64,000 nucleotides of DNA, taken from contig LATX02000186.1 in the NCBI GenBank assembly GCA_001466705.2, positions 248,001-312,000 on the forward strand. The letters are read 5' to 3'. The notes beneath the pieces are model-generated. The model did not search any database, was not told where the DNA came from, and was given only the letters and a program-made list of their open reading frames with translations. This document shows positions 15,001 through 26,000 of this stretch, in pieces. Within the stretch, counting starts at the first letter, position 1, and each line of letters opens with the position of its first letter. Position numbers and translations under genes: made by a program. The DNA comes from Moniliophthora roreri. Taxonomy: Eukaryota > Basidiomycota > Agaricomycetes > Agaricales > Marasmiaceae.

Positions 15001-18000
15001 TGGAAAGACTGGAGAGATTTTTAGTGTTGAATCGATAGTCAAGGCCCAGTTGTTGTTTGAGAGGTTCAGAACATCGTTTTCTCTCTGTCCTCGCAAAGTT
15101 TCTCTTTCAGACGATGATGTGGGTGACGATGTTCGAAAACTGGTGGAATATTGGAGTGATCTCTTCGCAGACGCAGGGAATAGCGGATTGGCGGCGAAGT
15201 TCCAAAGGTACGTCCTCTTCATTTCGGTCATATTGTTAAACTCATCTGTCTTATCCATCTCAGGATCGACCAGTTCATGTCGCTGTCTCTGGCCGCCGAA
15301 CCACGCCGGAAAGGTCTTTATGAGCCGTTCTTTTGGTCCAAGTCATCATCCAATCCTCAATCCACCTCTTCACTCATTCCCTTATTGTTCCCTGAGCCTC
15401 TACCGACTGTCACCCTGATTGACCGTTCGCAATTACTGCGAGGACGTGTCGATAGTGATGCGACCGACATTCAACACCTCCGTGCCGTCGATGGACATCT
15501 ACGCCCGGACGATCGACCAGCGTCTCAACAGCGTTCCGAATCATCTTCTAGTCCATTCTCGGTGCTTAGTCGAGGTGGTACTGTCATTCCCGTCTTCAAC
15601 GGTGAACTGCTACTTGTCGTTCAAAATTCTGTGGTCGACTCTGCACCAAACTCTCGACCTTCATCTTTGGTACGATCTCGACCACCGAGCGGGAACTTTG
15701 ATATCCCAGGGACGCCCGAGAAGCATGTGGTTGGCCGTGCACCATCTATTCGTGTCAAGCCAGGAAGCTCTCGCGGTCTTGATCGGAAGTCGAGTCTAGC
15801 GCGCCGAAACTCTTTACCTTCCTTGTCGCAAAGGCAACCTATCGTGGTCTCAGAGACATCTGCTGATCCACCTTTGAGAGTGCTCGTCCAATCCGGTACT
15901 CTGGACCGGCTAGTTGACATTCTCGTCCATGGCCTTCACAACGTCTCTGTCTCCGTCGCCGATGATAATGGTGAAATGTCCCTGAGGGAGGGGAGCCGAG
16001 AATTGATGTTGGACCACAAAGAGTTTTCAAGAGTTTGGTGGAATGTGTTTAGGAGCTTTGTTACTCCATTAATCTTCTTTGAGGTGAGTAATGACGCACG
16101 CTTGGCCTCGATGTGCGGTTCAATGATTCTTCTGTTAGCTTCTTAGGAAATCCTACATCCGGGCACAACCACAGGGATCAGAGCCTACTGTCGATGACTA
16201 CGTGGACGTACTTACCTCCAGGGAGAAGGTGATAGAAACAATTAAGACCTGGTTGACAAGAGGCAGCGGTGCGCAAGACATGCTCGATGACAGCCAGTTG
16301 CTTCTATCCCTTCGCTCGTTCCTACAAAGTCCCACGGATCATTTAATCTATATGTCCTCTAATTTCGACGATATGGCGGTACAGCAAGCGAAAGAGAGCT
16401 TAGTAGATGCCCGAACTGCCCTCGAACGTCTCATACATTCCCAGATCCTCAGACCCCATCAATCCAGGATCCAACCTTTGGTCAGACAAGCCTTTGCCTC
16501 TAACGAGTCCCGAGTCCGTAACCTCAGTACCCGGGAGCCCCCTGATGTGGATAGAATGAGTCCAGAAGAGTTTGTCGACAATCTAGATGGCATGGCTTTC
16601 GCTGCTTTCAACAATGTCACGGAAGAGGTGCGTATCTTTATTCACTTCAAAGACTTCACGAAGGCTGACTGCATCCCAGGACCTCTACATAACCGCAGAT
16701 CTTTTAGAAACCCAAAGTGCTGATCGCATCGGATGGTTTTTACCTCGAGAACCGCCTTCTGTTGAGGAGATAGTCGAAATTCAGACGATACACTCCTACC
16801 TTCAAGAAGTGGAACCCTCGTCGCTAATCTCCGAGCTTTCTCCCGAATGCTTGTATCGTCTTTTGCCACCCGGTATCAGAAGTTGCATCCGGGCCTTCTA
16901 CATTCTGCGCAAATGGATCATATCCAAGATCGTCGCTCCAAGGCTCGGCTTGCGGGCTCGACAAGCTCGCATGGAAAGCCTTGTGCAAGCCCTTGAAGTG
17001 ACAAGAATGCGTAGCCTAGAGTATCAGAACGGACGGCTGGATGAGCAGCCATGCGTCAGATCGTTTACTGAGGCGGTAATATCGTCTGCAATCATAAGCA
17101 CCGAGAGCCGGATGCATCAAAGGGCATGGCAGAATGTGGCTCTGAACCGTGGATGTCAGTGCGACTCATTGGCTTCGCTTCTATCTAGACCTACGGTGAG
17201 GTCAATCTCCTCGAAGGAGCCCTTGACCGTAGACATGGGATGGCTGATTGAGCGAATGCTTGACGTAGTCGCCATGCCTGACACCCTGGAGCCAATTCAT
17301 CAGGAGGGACAGAATCTTGTGAACTTCGACAAGCGGAGGTTTGTGTGCTTTACTGTGTCTGTATATAGGCATCGACTGATTGATGAATTCAAAACAGACA
17401 TCTGTGCAACTTCATCTCTAATGCACCATCTCTAATGTCCCGACGATTCGTGCAACAAAACGATATCAACAGGCGTGGTTTCGAACGATTGAACAATATT
17501 GAGCGTGAAGTATTCTCGCTTCATTTCGACCTGCGCAGCATCAAAGATGAGGCACACCGAGAAAGTAGTTCTGCTAGTACGAATGGCAGTGTGTCCGCAA
17601 AGAAGCCAGTTCGACCCTTCCATCGCTTGGTCACGACGCAGCTGGAGAAGAACCGGAGGGACAAGAGTCTTCGAGCACGCCTGCAGAAGGAGAAGCTGCA
17701 AGAACAGAGTCGACAAGAAAAACGTGAAGAGCTCATCAATAAGGCTATGCGTGGGAGAAGAAACTCGGCGGTTGCCCAAAAGCAGCATCGAAATAAGAAG
17801 AGCATGTCCGCCCTCTTCCACTTCATTCGACCTATTTCGAGCGCATTTGGTGCTGATACACCTCACCCGCCTGTACTGAAGCGGACAGTATCGGAACTCG
17901 ACTTCGCCCCGTCAGGGAAGCCTACTCTAGTTTTGAGTTTGATGGATTCCCGCGTTGCTCAGTTCATTAACAACGTCCGTTCTTTCACCTTCCAGCTCGA

Positions 18001-19255
18001 TACCGAGGACGGTGGACACTATCTCCTACAGGCTTTGAACAAGCGCGATATGAACAAATGGATTGAGACCATTACACGCATATCCAACATTGCCACGAAG
18101 CGGCGTCTCACGTATCTGGGCTCACCTAAACCTCAGGTCGCCGACCACATTCAAACACAACCTTCCACTGCGACTCGGGACCCTCGGGCTGGTGAATAAT
18201 GATCAAAACTCAATCTGATTATGCTCTAACTATTGATTTTCAGTGTTTGGGGTTGAGTTAAATTTCTTGCTGGAACGCGAAGCCGGTGGTGGTCCCGTAT
18301 TCCCTGGTACTATACCTACCGTGATGCAAAGATGTCTTGCGGAAGTCGAATCCCGTGGTCTGAGTGAAGTTGGAATATGTGAGTTATGCCGTTAGGGGTC
18401 TTTGTATGTGCTCACGTTTGGTCCGTTAGACCGAATGGCCGGTGCCTCCTCCGAGATTGCCGCCCTTAAGGATGCGTTCAACCAAGGTAAGGCTATCAGG
18501 ATTCGGGAATTGCTACCGCCCGCTCACGTTTTAACAGGGGAATATCCTATCGTCCGAACGACTGATATCCACGCTATTTGTGACCTCATCAAAACATGGT
18601 TCCGAGTTCTTCCTGAGCCCATATTCCCAGCTTCCTCGTATCATGACGTTATAGCAGTTATGAGTAAGTGCATCTCTACTAGCAGAGCTAACTGTACGAC
18701 TGACGTCTGATAGAACTGGAAAGCTTGGATGAGCGAATCGCCAACATACGAAACATCGTACATACTCTACCACAAGCCAATTTTGATCTGCTCAAGAAAA
18801 TATCCGAGCATCTCGACACGTAAGCCCACGAGCTTTGTTAAGAATTACAGGGCTCTAACATCCGCTTAGTGTTACAGATTATGAAGAGCACAACCAAATG
18901 ACCGCAGAGGCATTGTCAATCGTATTCAGTCCTAACCTTTTGAGAGCCCCTCAAAATGACTTCCTCATGGTGCTGGCCAACATGGCTCACTCTCACAAAC
19001 TCGTCAAAACCCTCATCACTCACGTAAGTTTGTCTATGCTCAGCATTGTTGGGTGGTAATCATTTTGTGTAGTTTCATGTCATCTTTGACGATACTGATC
19101 CGGAAGCCGAGGGTGATCAGGATGACGAGTTAGACACACCCATCGCTGAAGAAGACGAACGAGAAGATGATAGATTTTCTATACCCCTCACCGAAGAACC
19201 TGAATCCTCTCAAATTCATCTAGATCTTGGACACGATGCCTCTCCTTTTACTTGA
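12011..19255 (+). CDS. BEM2: Bem2-type multidomain Ras-GEF-like / Rho-GAP protein
   Basis: Regulator of Rho-family GTPases in polarity and cell-wall growth, by homology of layout with yeast Bem2. Twelve exons: 12011-12315, 12544-15207, 15264-16083, 16139-16627, 16680-17338, 17398-18191, 18244-18378, 18430-18486, 18538-18663, 18714-18819, 18870-19023 and 19073-19255. The total is 6,492 nt, or 2,163 aa, nearly the length of yeast Bem2. A Ser/Pro-rich N-terminus (about 1-350) leads into a PH-like start (SGFLNRL, about 360). A RasGEF-like region follows from about 700 (VLLSIDPQIIAQSL), then further RasGEF/linker helices to about 1640, a PH domain near 1810-1895 and a C-terminal RhoGAP domain from about 1910. 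The RhoGAP arginine finger is in GIYRMAGASSEI. The tail is acidic. No frame damage seen. Confidence 0.9.
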
Positions 19256-19504
19256 CACCTACTCGTTATTTTCACCCTGGATTTCATCACTGATCCTTGC
19301 CTCGCACGGATTGTCAAGCGCCACGCTCTCTCATCTGGGACTTGTGCATCATCGTAGACTATTCAATTACGGACTGTTCTTAATCTCATCTGTCGCTCAT
19401 GCATGTTTTATTAGTTCATTATGGTGACGCCTACGTGCTGTGCCAATGTCCATATGCAATACATTTCCGCGACTGTAATGTACGTGTTCTTACCAGCCGT
19501 TGAG

Positions 19505-22500
19505 TTATTCGTGAGTTTGATGGCTGTCCATGTATTGTAGTGGGTCGGCGAAAAAGTCCTGATCGTCGTCAAGCATCGGAACACTGTCGAAGTAGGCATT
19601 CTTGAAGTGTTCTGAAGGTGTAAACCGGTTGGCGTGAATAAGTTCCACTATCTTGTCAAACGTTAAATCCCTCCTCCGGATTCTAAAAAGTGCAGTTGGC
19701 GTGACAAACGATTGAATGGCATCATGCACCCGGCTGGACGCCCCCTCCTCGCAATCTGCATATGCAGCATACGCAAGCCGTAGAAGCGGCTTCGTCACGG
19801 GATGTCCATCGCCGCGAGCCTGCGTTAGCCAAAACAGGCTTTGCATGATGATCGTTAGGTCTTGGAGGATAAAGTGAACACAGGTTATCCTCAGTGAGGA
19901 CGCATCATACTTACCTATGATGTAGGTCATTAATATTCGGATGATATCTGGACTATAAGTGACTCGAATCGTAAACGCCAGATTCTAGAACCACGAAAAG
20001 CCCTTACGTTTCTTGATATACCAAATATAACCAGTGTGCGAGCGCAAGTCCACCGGCGATGGGAATCGTAATTACAGCTACCGGTCCAGGAGCTATAGCG
20101 CCAACCACTCCGACGAGGCCGGTCATAGACCTACATCATGCACGTGTTCGAATTGAGGAAGTACTGTTATGGGACTTTGTGCAGTGGGAGACTCACAGAA
20201 TCTTTCTGACTCGCGTTGAGGGTCGCTCCGACACTTCATCGACTAGCTGGGAAAGAACCCGTTTGAACTCCAAAGAACGCAAGCGCTGGGCAATCCGTCA
20301 AACCCTGTCAGCTTAGTTCCAGTACGAAGATTGTGCACTATACCATGTTAGGGTCATTGAAATTCCAGATAGTTATGATCTCATCGTGTATAGCCTCTAA
20401 GCACCTTTCCAGGGTCTTTCCGGGAAAATGGAGACTTGAGGCCAAGCTTCTCCAGTATTCTGTTCCACCCCTTGATTGGCGTGTTGGGCGACAGCGTATT
20501 CAAACGAGGCTCACTTTTTCGACCAAACCTTCGAAGGAATTAGACACATAGCAAAGGCAAAAAANGCGTGAATAAGTTCCACTATCTTGTCAAACGTTAA
20601 ATCCCTCCTCCGGATTCTAAAAAGTGCAGTTGGCGTGACAAATGATTGAATGGCATCATGCACCCGGCTGGACGCCCCCTCCTCGCAATCTGCATATGCA
20701 GCATACGCAAGCCGTAGAAGCGGCTTCGTCACGGGATGTCCATCGCCGCGAGCCTGCGTTAGCCAAAACAGGCTTTGCATGATGATCGTTAGGTCTTGGA
20801 GGATAAAGTGAACACAGGTTATCCTCAGTGAGGACGCATCATACTTACCTATGATGTAGGTCATTAATATTCGGATGATATCTGGACTATAAGTGACTCG
20901 AATCGTAAACGCCAGATTCTAGAACCACGAAAAGCCCTTACGTTTCTTGATATACCAAATATAACCAGTGTGCGAGCGCAAGTCCACCGGCGATGGGAAT
21001 CGTAATTACAGCTACCGGTCCAGGAGCTATAGCGCCAACCACTCCGACGAGGCCGGTCATAGACCTACATCATGCACGTGTTCGAATTGAGGAAGTACTG
21101 TTATGGGACTTTGTGCAGTGGGAGACTCACAGAATCTTTCTGACTCGCGTTGAGGGTCGCTCCGACACTTCATCGACTAGCTGGGAAAGAACCCGCTTGA
21201 ACTCCAAAGAACGCAAGCGCTGGGCAATCCGTCAAACCCTGTCAGCTTAGTTCCAGTACGAAGATTGTGCACTGTACCATGTTAGGGTCATTGAAATTCC
21301 AGATAGTTATGATCTCATCGTGTATAGCCTCTAAGCACCTTTCCAGGGTCTTTCCGGGAAAATGGAGACTTGAGGCCAAGCTTCTCCAGTATTCTGTTCC
21401 ACCCCTTGATTGGCGTGTTGGGCGACAGCGTATTCAAACGAGGCTCACTTTTTCGACCAAACCTTCGAAGGAATTAGACACATAGCAAAGGCAAAAAAGA
21501 ACTGAGCCTACTCAATGGATGCTTCGATCTTCAGGTCCGCACTCGATCGTTGTGCCATAGCCCAAATAAGCCATACTGCCTTGTCCATTTTGTCGCGCGT
21601 CATGTTGATAAGACTATGGAGAGTAGGTCTGTATCTTGGTTCTGCGGTATCTGGATGAGTACACCGAAGATCACTGTTCAGAGACCACCTACTTATCGAC
21701 GTTTTCATGAAAGGTATAGGGCCTGACGGTCTGCCTTTCGTTATTGCTTGTAATGGCTCCACACATGTCTTCTGAAATGCTTCCTCAGCCTGTTTGTTGA
21801 TTAACGCCTCGAATTGCTCATCGTCCAAGTCGTCGTAATCCTCAGTTTCTTTCTCGAGCTTTCTGACCAAGGCATCATACTTTGTAAAGACAACCACAAT
21901 TGGTACTAAAGTCACCGCCTTAACGTGGTGTACTCATCGCAATTGCTGTTCAACTCACTGTTGTCAAGGTCAAGCTTGAGTATTCGCTCATCACCTTGCT
22001 CGAACAAAGCCGCGTTTTCTGTGGGAATCTCAATACAAAACCTGGCAAAGTATAGGTCACTTCAAGTAGATCAAGATATACCGTAGAAGAACATACCAGA
22101 TGGCATGCAGCCTGTCTTTGATTCCGGTTGTGCTCTGACTCCTCTCTTTGATGAAGCGTTCGACGGTCTCGAAATTATCCGTTTCTCCGTGTGCGAAACC
22201 TTGAGAATCATGCAGGACAAAGCGAGGATTCTGTTCCGACGTGATTTCTTGATTGATATTTGACACGCCGGCTACCTCATGCGAAACGGTCTGCAGAAAC
22301 GGAATGAGTTATGGGGAAAGCTACTTCAAAACTAATGGTCGCATACTGCCAGATCCACGTTGAACGCTGCGTTGATCAGGGATGATTTTCCAGAACCCGA
22401 TTTACCCAAAACCAAGATACGGAATCTAGAAAGAGTCAAGGTAGGACCATAGATACGAGGTACTTGTTCACCTTGGACATTGACTAAGTACCTCCTCAGC

Positions 22501-22599
22501 CGCTGATAACATCTCTTGCTCTACAAGGATGCTGTCATTGCGGGAATAAGTTGGAGAAGGGGGGTGAAGTAGGGACGAATTTGATCGAATGCTAGTCAT
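19505..22599 (-). CDS. P-loop GTPase with C-terminal membrane-like segment (interrupted by assembly duplication)
   Basis: A G-domain protein of a family abundant in Agaricomycetes, of unknown cellular role. From the ATG at 22599-22597 the spliced reading gives G1 (VLGKSGSGKSSLINA), G3 (LHDSQGF) and G4 (VVVFTKYDAL). A helical region follows (EYWRSLASSLHFPGKTLE, AIHDEIITIWNFNDP, EFKRVLSQLVDEV). After it come a hydrophobic stretch, GLVGVVGAIAPGPVAVITIP, and IIMQSLFWL near the C-terminus. The stop is at 19507-19505. The 933-bp segment coding for the C-terminal half appears twice (20566-21498 and 19632-20564) around an N. Reading one copy only gives a continuous, intact protein, so the second copy should be ignored in the gene model. 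Confidence 0.75.
19632..20564. repeat. Left copy of 933-bp near-identical duplication ending at an N
   Basis: Nearly identical to 20566-21498 at an offset of 934. I found three differences, all transitions: 19709 C/20643 T, 20262 T/21196 C and 20340 A/21274 G. The copy ends in six As immediately before the N. It is best read as the end of one contig that overlaps the start of the next. Confidence 0.9.
20565..20565. other. Assembly gap (single N) joining two overlapping contigs
   Basis: The only ambiguous base in the window. It sits exactly between the two copies of the 933-bp repeat, and the protein reading frame breaks at this point (ELIH followed by unrelated residues). Collapsing the repeat restores the frame. 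Confidence 0.9.
20566..21498. repeat. Right copy of 933-bp near-identical duplication starting after an N
   Basis: Second copy of the overlap. It begins GCGTGAATAAG right after the N and merges into unique sequence (GAACTGAGCC) after the six As at 21493-21498. The very low divergence fits two alleles of a dikaryon or diploid, not a true tandem duplication. Confidence 0.9.
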
Positions 22600-23010
22600 T
22601 TAGGTGAGTTTAGAGTGCTTTGAACGGATACGCAAGCTTTATACGCTGTTTGAAAGCTGTTTGGAAGCTGTTTGAAAGCTGTTCACTCCCGCTGTGCATC
22701 AAACCTGTCAAGAAAGCATCAACTCGAACGGATAGCCTTAACGAACGTGCGTCTCCAGTTGCTGAATGCGGTCAAAATTTCCCCTGTGGTGATAGCAAAC
22801 AAGATGAGCAGCATAATATACATGTGCAGGTATAAATGTCCATCAAACCCAAATGTACAGAATGCAACCAAAGTCCTCTCCGTGTATCCAGAACAAATCC
22901 GAAATAATATGCACCCGTGATTAGCCCGTGAAATATTTCCTACCGTGAAAAAGGAATCAAGAAAAGGAGACCCAATATGTACACAACGACGGTGACCTTG
23001 AGAATTACTG
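22600..23010. other. Intergenic between GTPase start and histidine kinase end
   Basis: About 410 bases. It would hold the promoter of the minus-strand GTPase gene and the 3' untranslated region of the minus-strand histidine kinase. A short imperfect direct repeat (GTTTGAAAGCTGTTTGGAAG, then the same motif again) lies at about 22648-22683. No gene. Confidence 0.5.
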
Positions 23011-26000
23011 TCATGAATGGCTTGATGACTTTTGTGAACGAGATGTAAACATATTTTTCCTCTGAGCGATTATCTTGTCAAAGTTTCTGTTGAGAACTGT
23101 CAGAAATGAAAGTGAAACAAACTGCAACTATAACCAGCATACCCAGGATTAAAGGGTTTCGTTACCACCAGATTGACACCAGCGGCCAAAAAGTTTCTTT
23201 GATCCTCACTGAGTGCGCTCCCTAAGTACCCTCTCGTTAACTACATTCCTACAAAGATTTGTGAAATAACTCTTACCAGTAACGCCTGTAAGGGAGATGT
23301 GAGCCTGCAGCTAATGGTATAACCAATCCGAGGGAATAAGGACTCACCGACAATAAAAAGGTCATTTTTCCCAGCTCTCCTTATCTCTCTAACTGCGTCC
23401 TCTCCCGTCATCGAAGGCATATCATTATCCATAGATACGAAATCATATTCCGGTGCATCATCACCCAAAACCATTTCCAAGCACTCTCTACCATCCTCTG
23501 CTGTGTGAACGACATATCCCCTACGTTGCAGATACCGGCTCATCACATTACGGGTAACGAGATTATCTTCCACGATGAGGGCGAGGGGATGTCCATTCGC
23601 CGGGGGTAATGCCTTTTTCGCTTTCTTCGGCTTCGGAGGTTCGGTATCAACGACGTTGAGTGTAATTGGAGTTTCGTCGGGAGGCACTGGTGGTGACGCC
23701 GGAGACGCTATTGGGGAAGGAGGACCTGGTTCCTCTACACCAATACTTTTTCTGGTGGACTTATTACTTCCCTTCATGGCGTCAGGTCTAACCGCGTGAT
23801 CAGAAGAGGCAGGTACTTCTGCGGAAGGCCCCATGTCGGAAGTTGATTTAGTAGTACCATGTTCCGGTAGCAGCTGGTCGCCGAGGACCATTGAAATTGG
23901 TGGAGGTACGGTTGGGGAATCCGAGCCGGCGCCGTTGTCCTCTGACGGGCTTTGTGTGGGAATCTTACTGTCCCACCCGGATGCCTGACCTCCGGAGCCT
24001 GAAACCAATGTAGACCCAGACAACTGGTGTTGCGGTCCCGGGGGTGGTGGTGGCAGGAAGGCCTGCGAAGCTACCGCCCCGGTGATCATAGGTGGTTTGA
24101 CATCTTCCGCGAACGCTACAGTGGGCCAGCGTTCCGCCTCGTCAACTGGAACAGGTTTTGGAGAGAAGTCTGGCAGTGAGGGTGTCAGGTTGACGTCGGT
24201 AGGAATTTGAAGATCTCGTTGGCGAGCAATGGGATAAGAAAGCTCGACCCAGAACGCCGCTCCTTTACTGCGAGCTGACCTCACCCCCAACTTTCCACCA
24301 CTCAACGTCACTATCTGTCGAACAATAGCCAAACCGAGACCACTGCCTAGATGCAGAGGTAAAGTCAATGCCAATATCATTTAACTTGAGAAGACATGGC
24401 ACGTACTGTTCTTGCTCAATTTACCGACTTTCGTCTGTTAATCTGTAGTTAAGCCAGGAATATGAACACGTACGCACGATTACTCACCTGAGCGAAGGGT
24501 TGAAACAATTGATAATCCACCAAATCCGATGGCTTGACTGTGCGAATGTCAATGAAGCATAATGAATGATGAGAGTCGACGTACTGCCAGGACCACTATC
24601 GCAGATCTCTATCCTGAAAATGAGTGTATCATGCGTCGGCTTTTGGTTCTGCTTCGCGTCCTTCTCACTATGGTCGCCTTCCGTGGATTGCTTCCCCTCT
24701 TTCGAGCCCTTCCTACTTCCAAGTCCAGGCTGAGCACTGTGCTCACTTGCAGTACCCTCAGTTACCGTCAGCAGCTCGGTGCTCACAGTAATACCCTCGG
24801 CCGCTCCCGCCGGTGTGAACTTGACCGCATTCGACACCAAATTGGTCAATACCTGCCGAAGACGTACTTCATCTCCAATCACCCACAGCTCATCTGCACC
24901 TCTCAGTGGCGATTCGGTTATAGGTCCGGGAGCAGCGGCTGTTGTTGATGAAGATTGGGGTAAGACTTCCAGCGACACCGACGAAGACGTACGTTTATGT
25001 TTCCTGATTATGGATTCAAAGCCTGATTTAGGGGAATGCGCTGAGGATGCCGAATGTGCCCGCTTCAGGCGAGGAACATATGAGATATAGTCTTTGGCCT
25101 CTACTGAAGGCCCACTCCAGCTCGAAGGTGTCGCAAGGAATCCAGATCCAGGTGTCGAAGGATATACATCAGCTTGAGGTTGAGGTCGTGGCGTTGGTGG
25201 TGGTCGATCCTCTGTACGTGTATTGCCATTGGGTACCGGTACTTCGCCCGACTTGGTGTTGAAACGAGGACCAAGCTGATCAATGCGTTCATCCAGATTA
25301 AGTTTGAGTTGCAAATTTTTGTTTACAGCGGTCACGATCAGAGGAGCAAGCGTTGACCGCATGACACTATGGAGTGGAAATGGCCGAGGGTTGATGTCAA
25401 AGTGACCGGCATCCATTTCTATGTGAGAGGTCAATGAAATGGCTCATGAGAAGAATGTGAGTAGCCACGTACTGTCCAGATCTAACGAGTCATTCAACAC
25501 CTGCTGTACCTGTGTCAAGCTGACTTGTAGAGCCACGGCGTCTTCGGCGTCAGGATGTGGTGCTTCTTTGGCGAACGCACTTTCATTGCCCGTCATGTTT
25601 CCGTACGCACTTGTTGTGGTAAGGTGGTAGAATGCACTATTTGTTGTGAAGTTTTTGAACGCATCATTGGTTACCAAGTTGTTGAATGCGATAGCTATGA
25701 AAAGCTCGTCAGCACAATTGGAGAGATGGCCAACAGTCACAAGAGGAAAAGAAACGTCAAGAAATGTGACCCACAATCAACGCAGGTTCGCTCATCTTCG
25801 AGCTGGACGCACAAGACATTCGGCGTAATATGGAGATATACAAACGGGATAGAACTTGAAACACTCACCGGCGTTGTTCAACGGTACCCTCACCTCATGG
25901 AAGATGTAACTGGCGAATCGTCTCTTTGCTTGACTTGCCCTCGACTGAGCCTGCTGCGCCTTTTGCTGAGCTTTATACGCCACTTTCAACTGAGTGTTGA

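Noticed and set aside
12775..17866. Many long frames opposite or out of frame with the Bem2 homologue
   Set aside because: Shadows of real exons; composition mirrors the coding strand.
20418..20560. Apparent frameshift inside the GTPase
   Set aside because: A 44-nt intron (GTGAGC..ATCAAG on the minus strand) explains the frame change and yields the YWRSLASSLHFPGKTL block.
19632..21498. True tandem gene duplication of the GTPase 3' half
   Set aside because: The single N between near-identical copies and restoration of the reading frame on collapse favour an assembly overlap.
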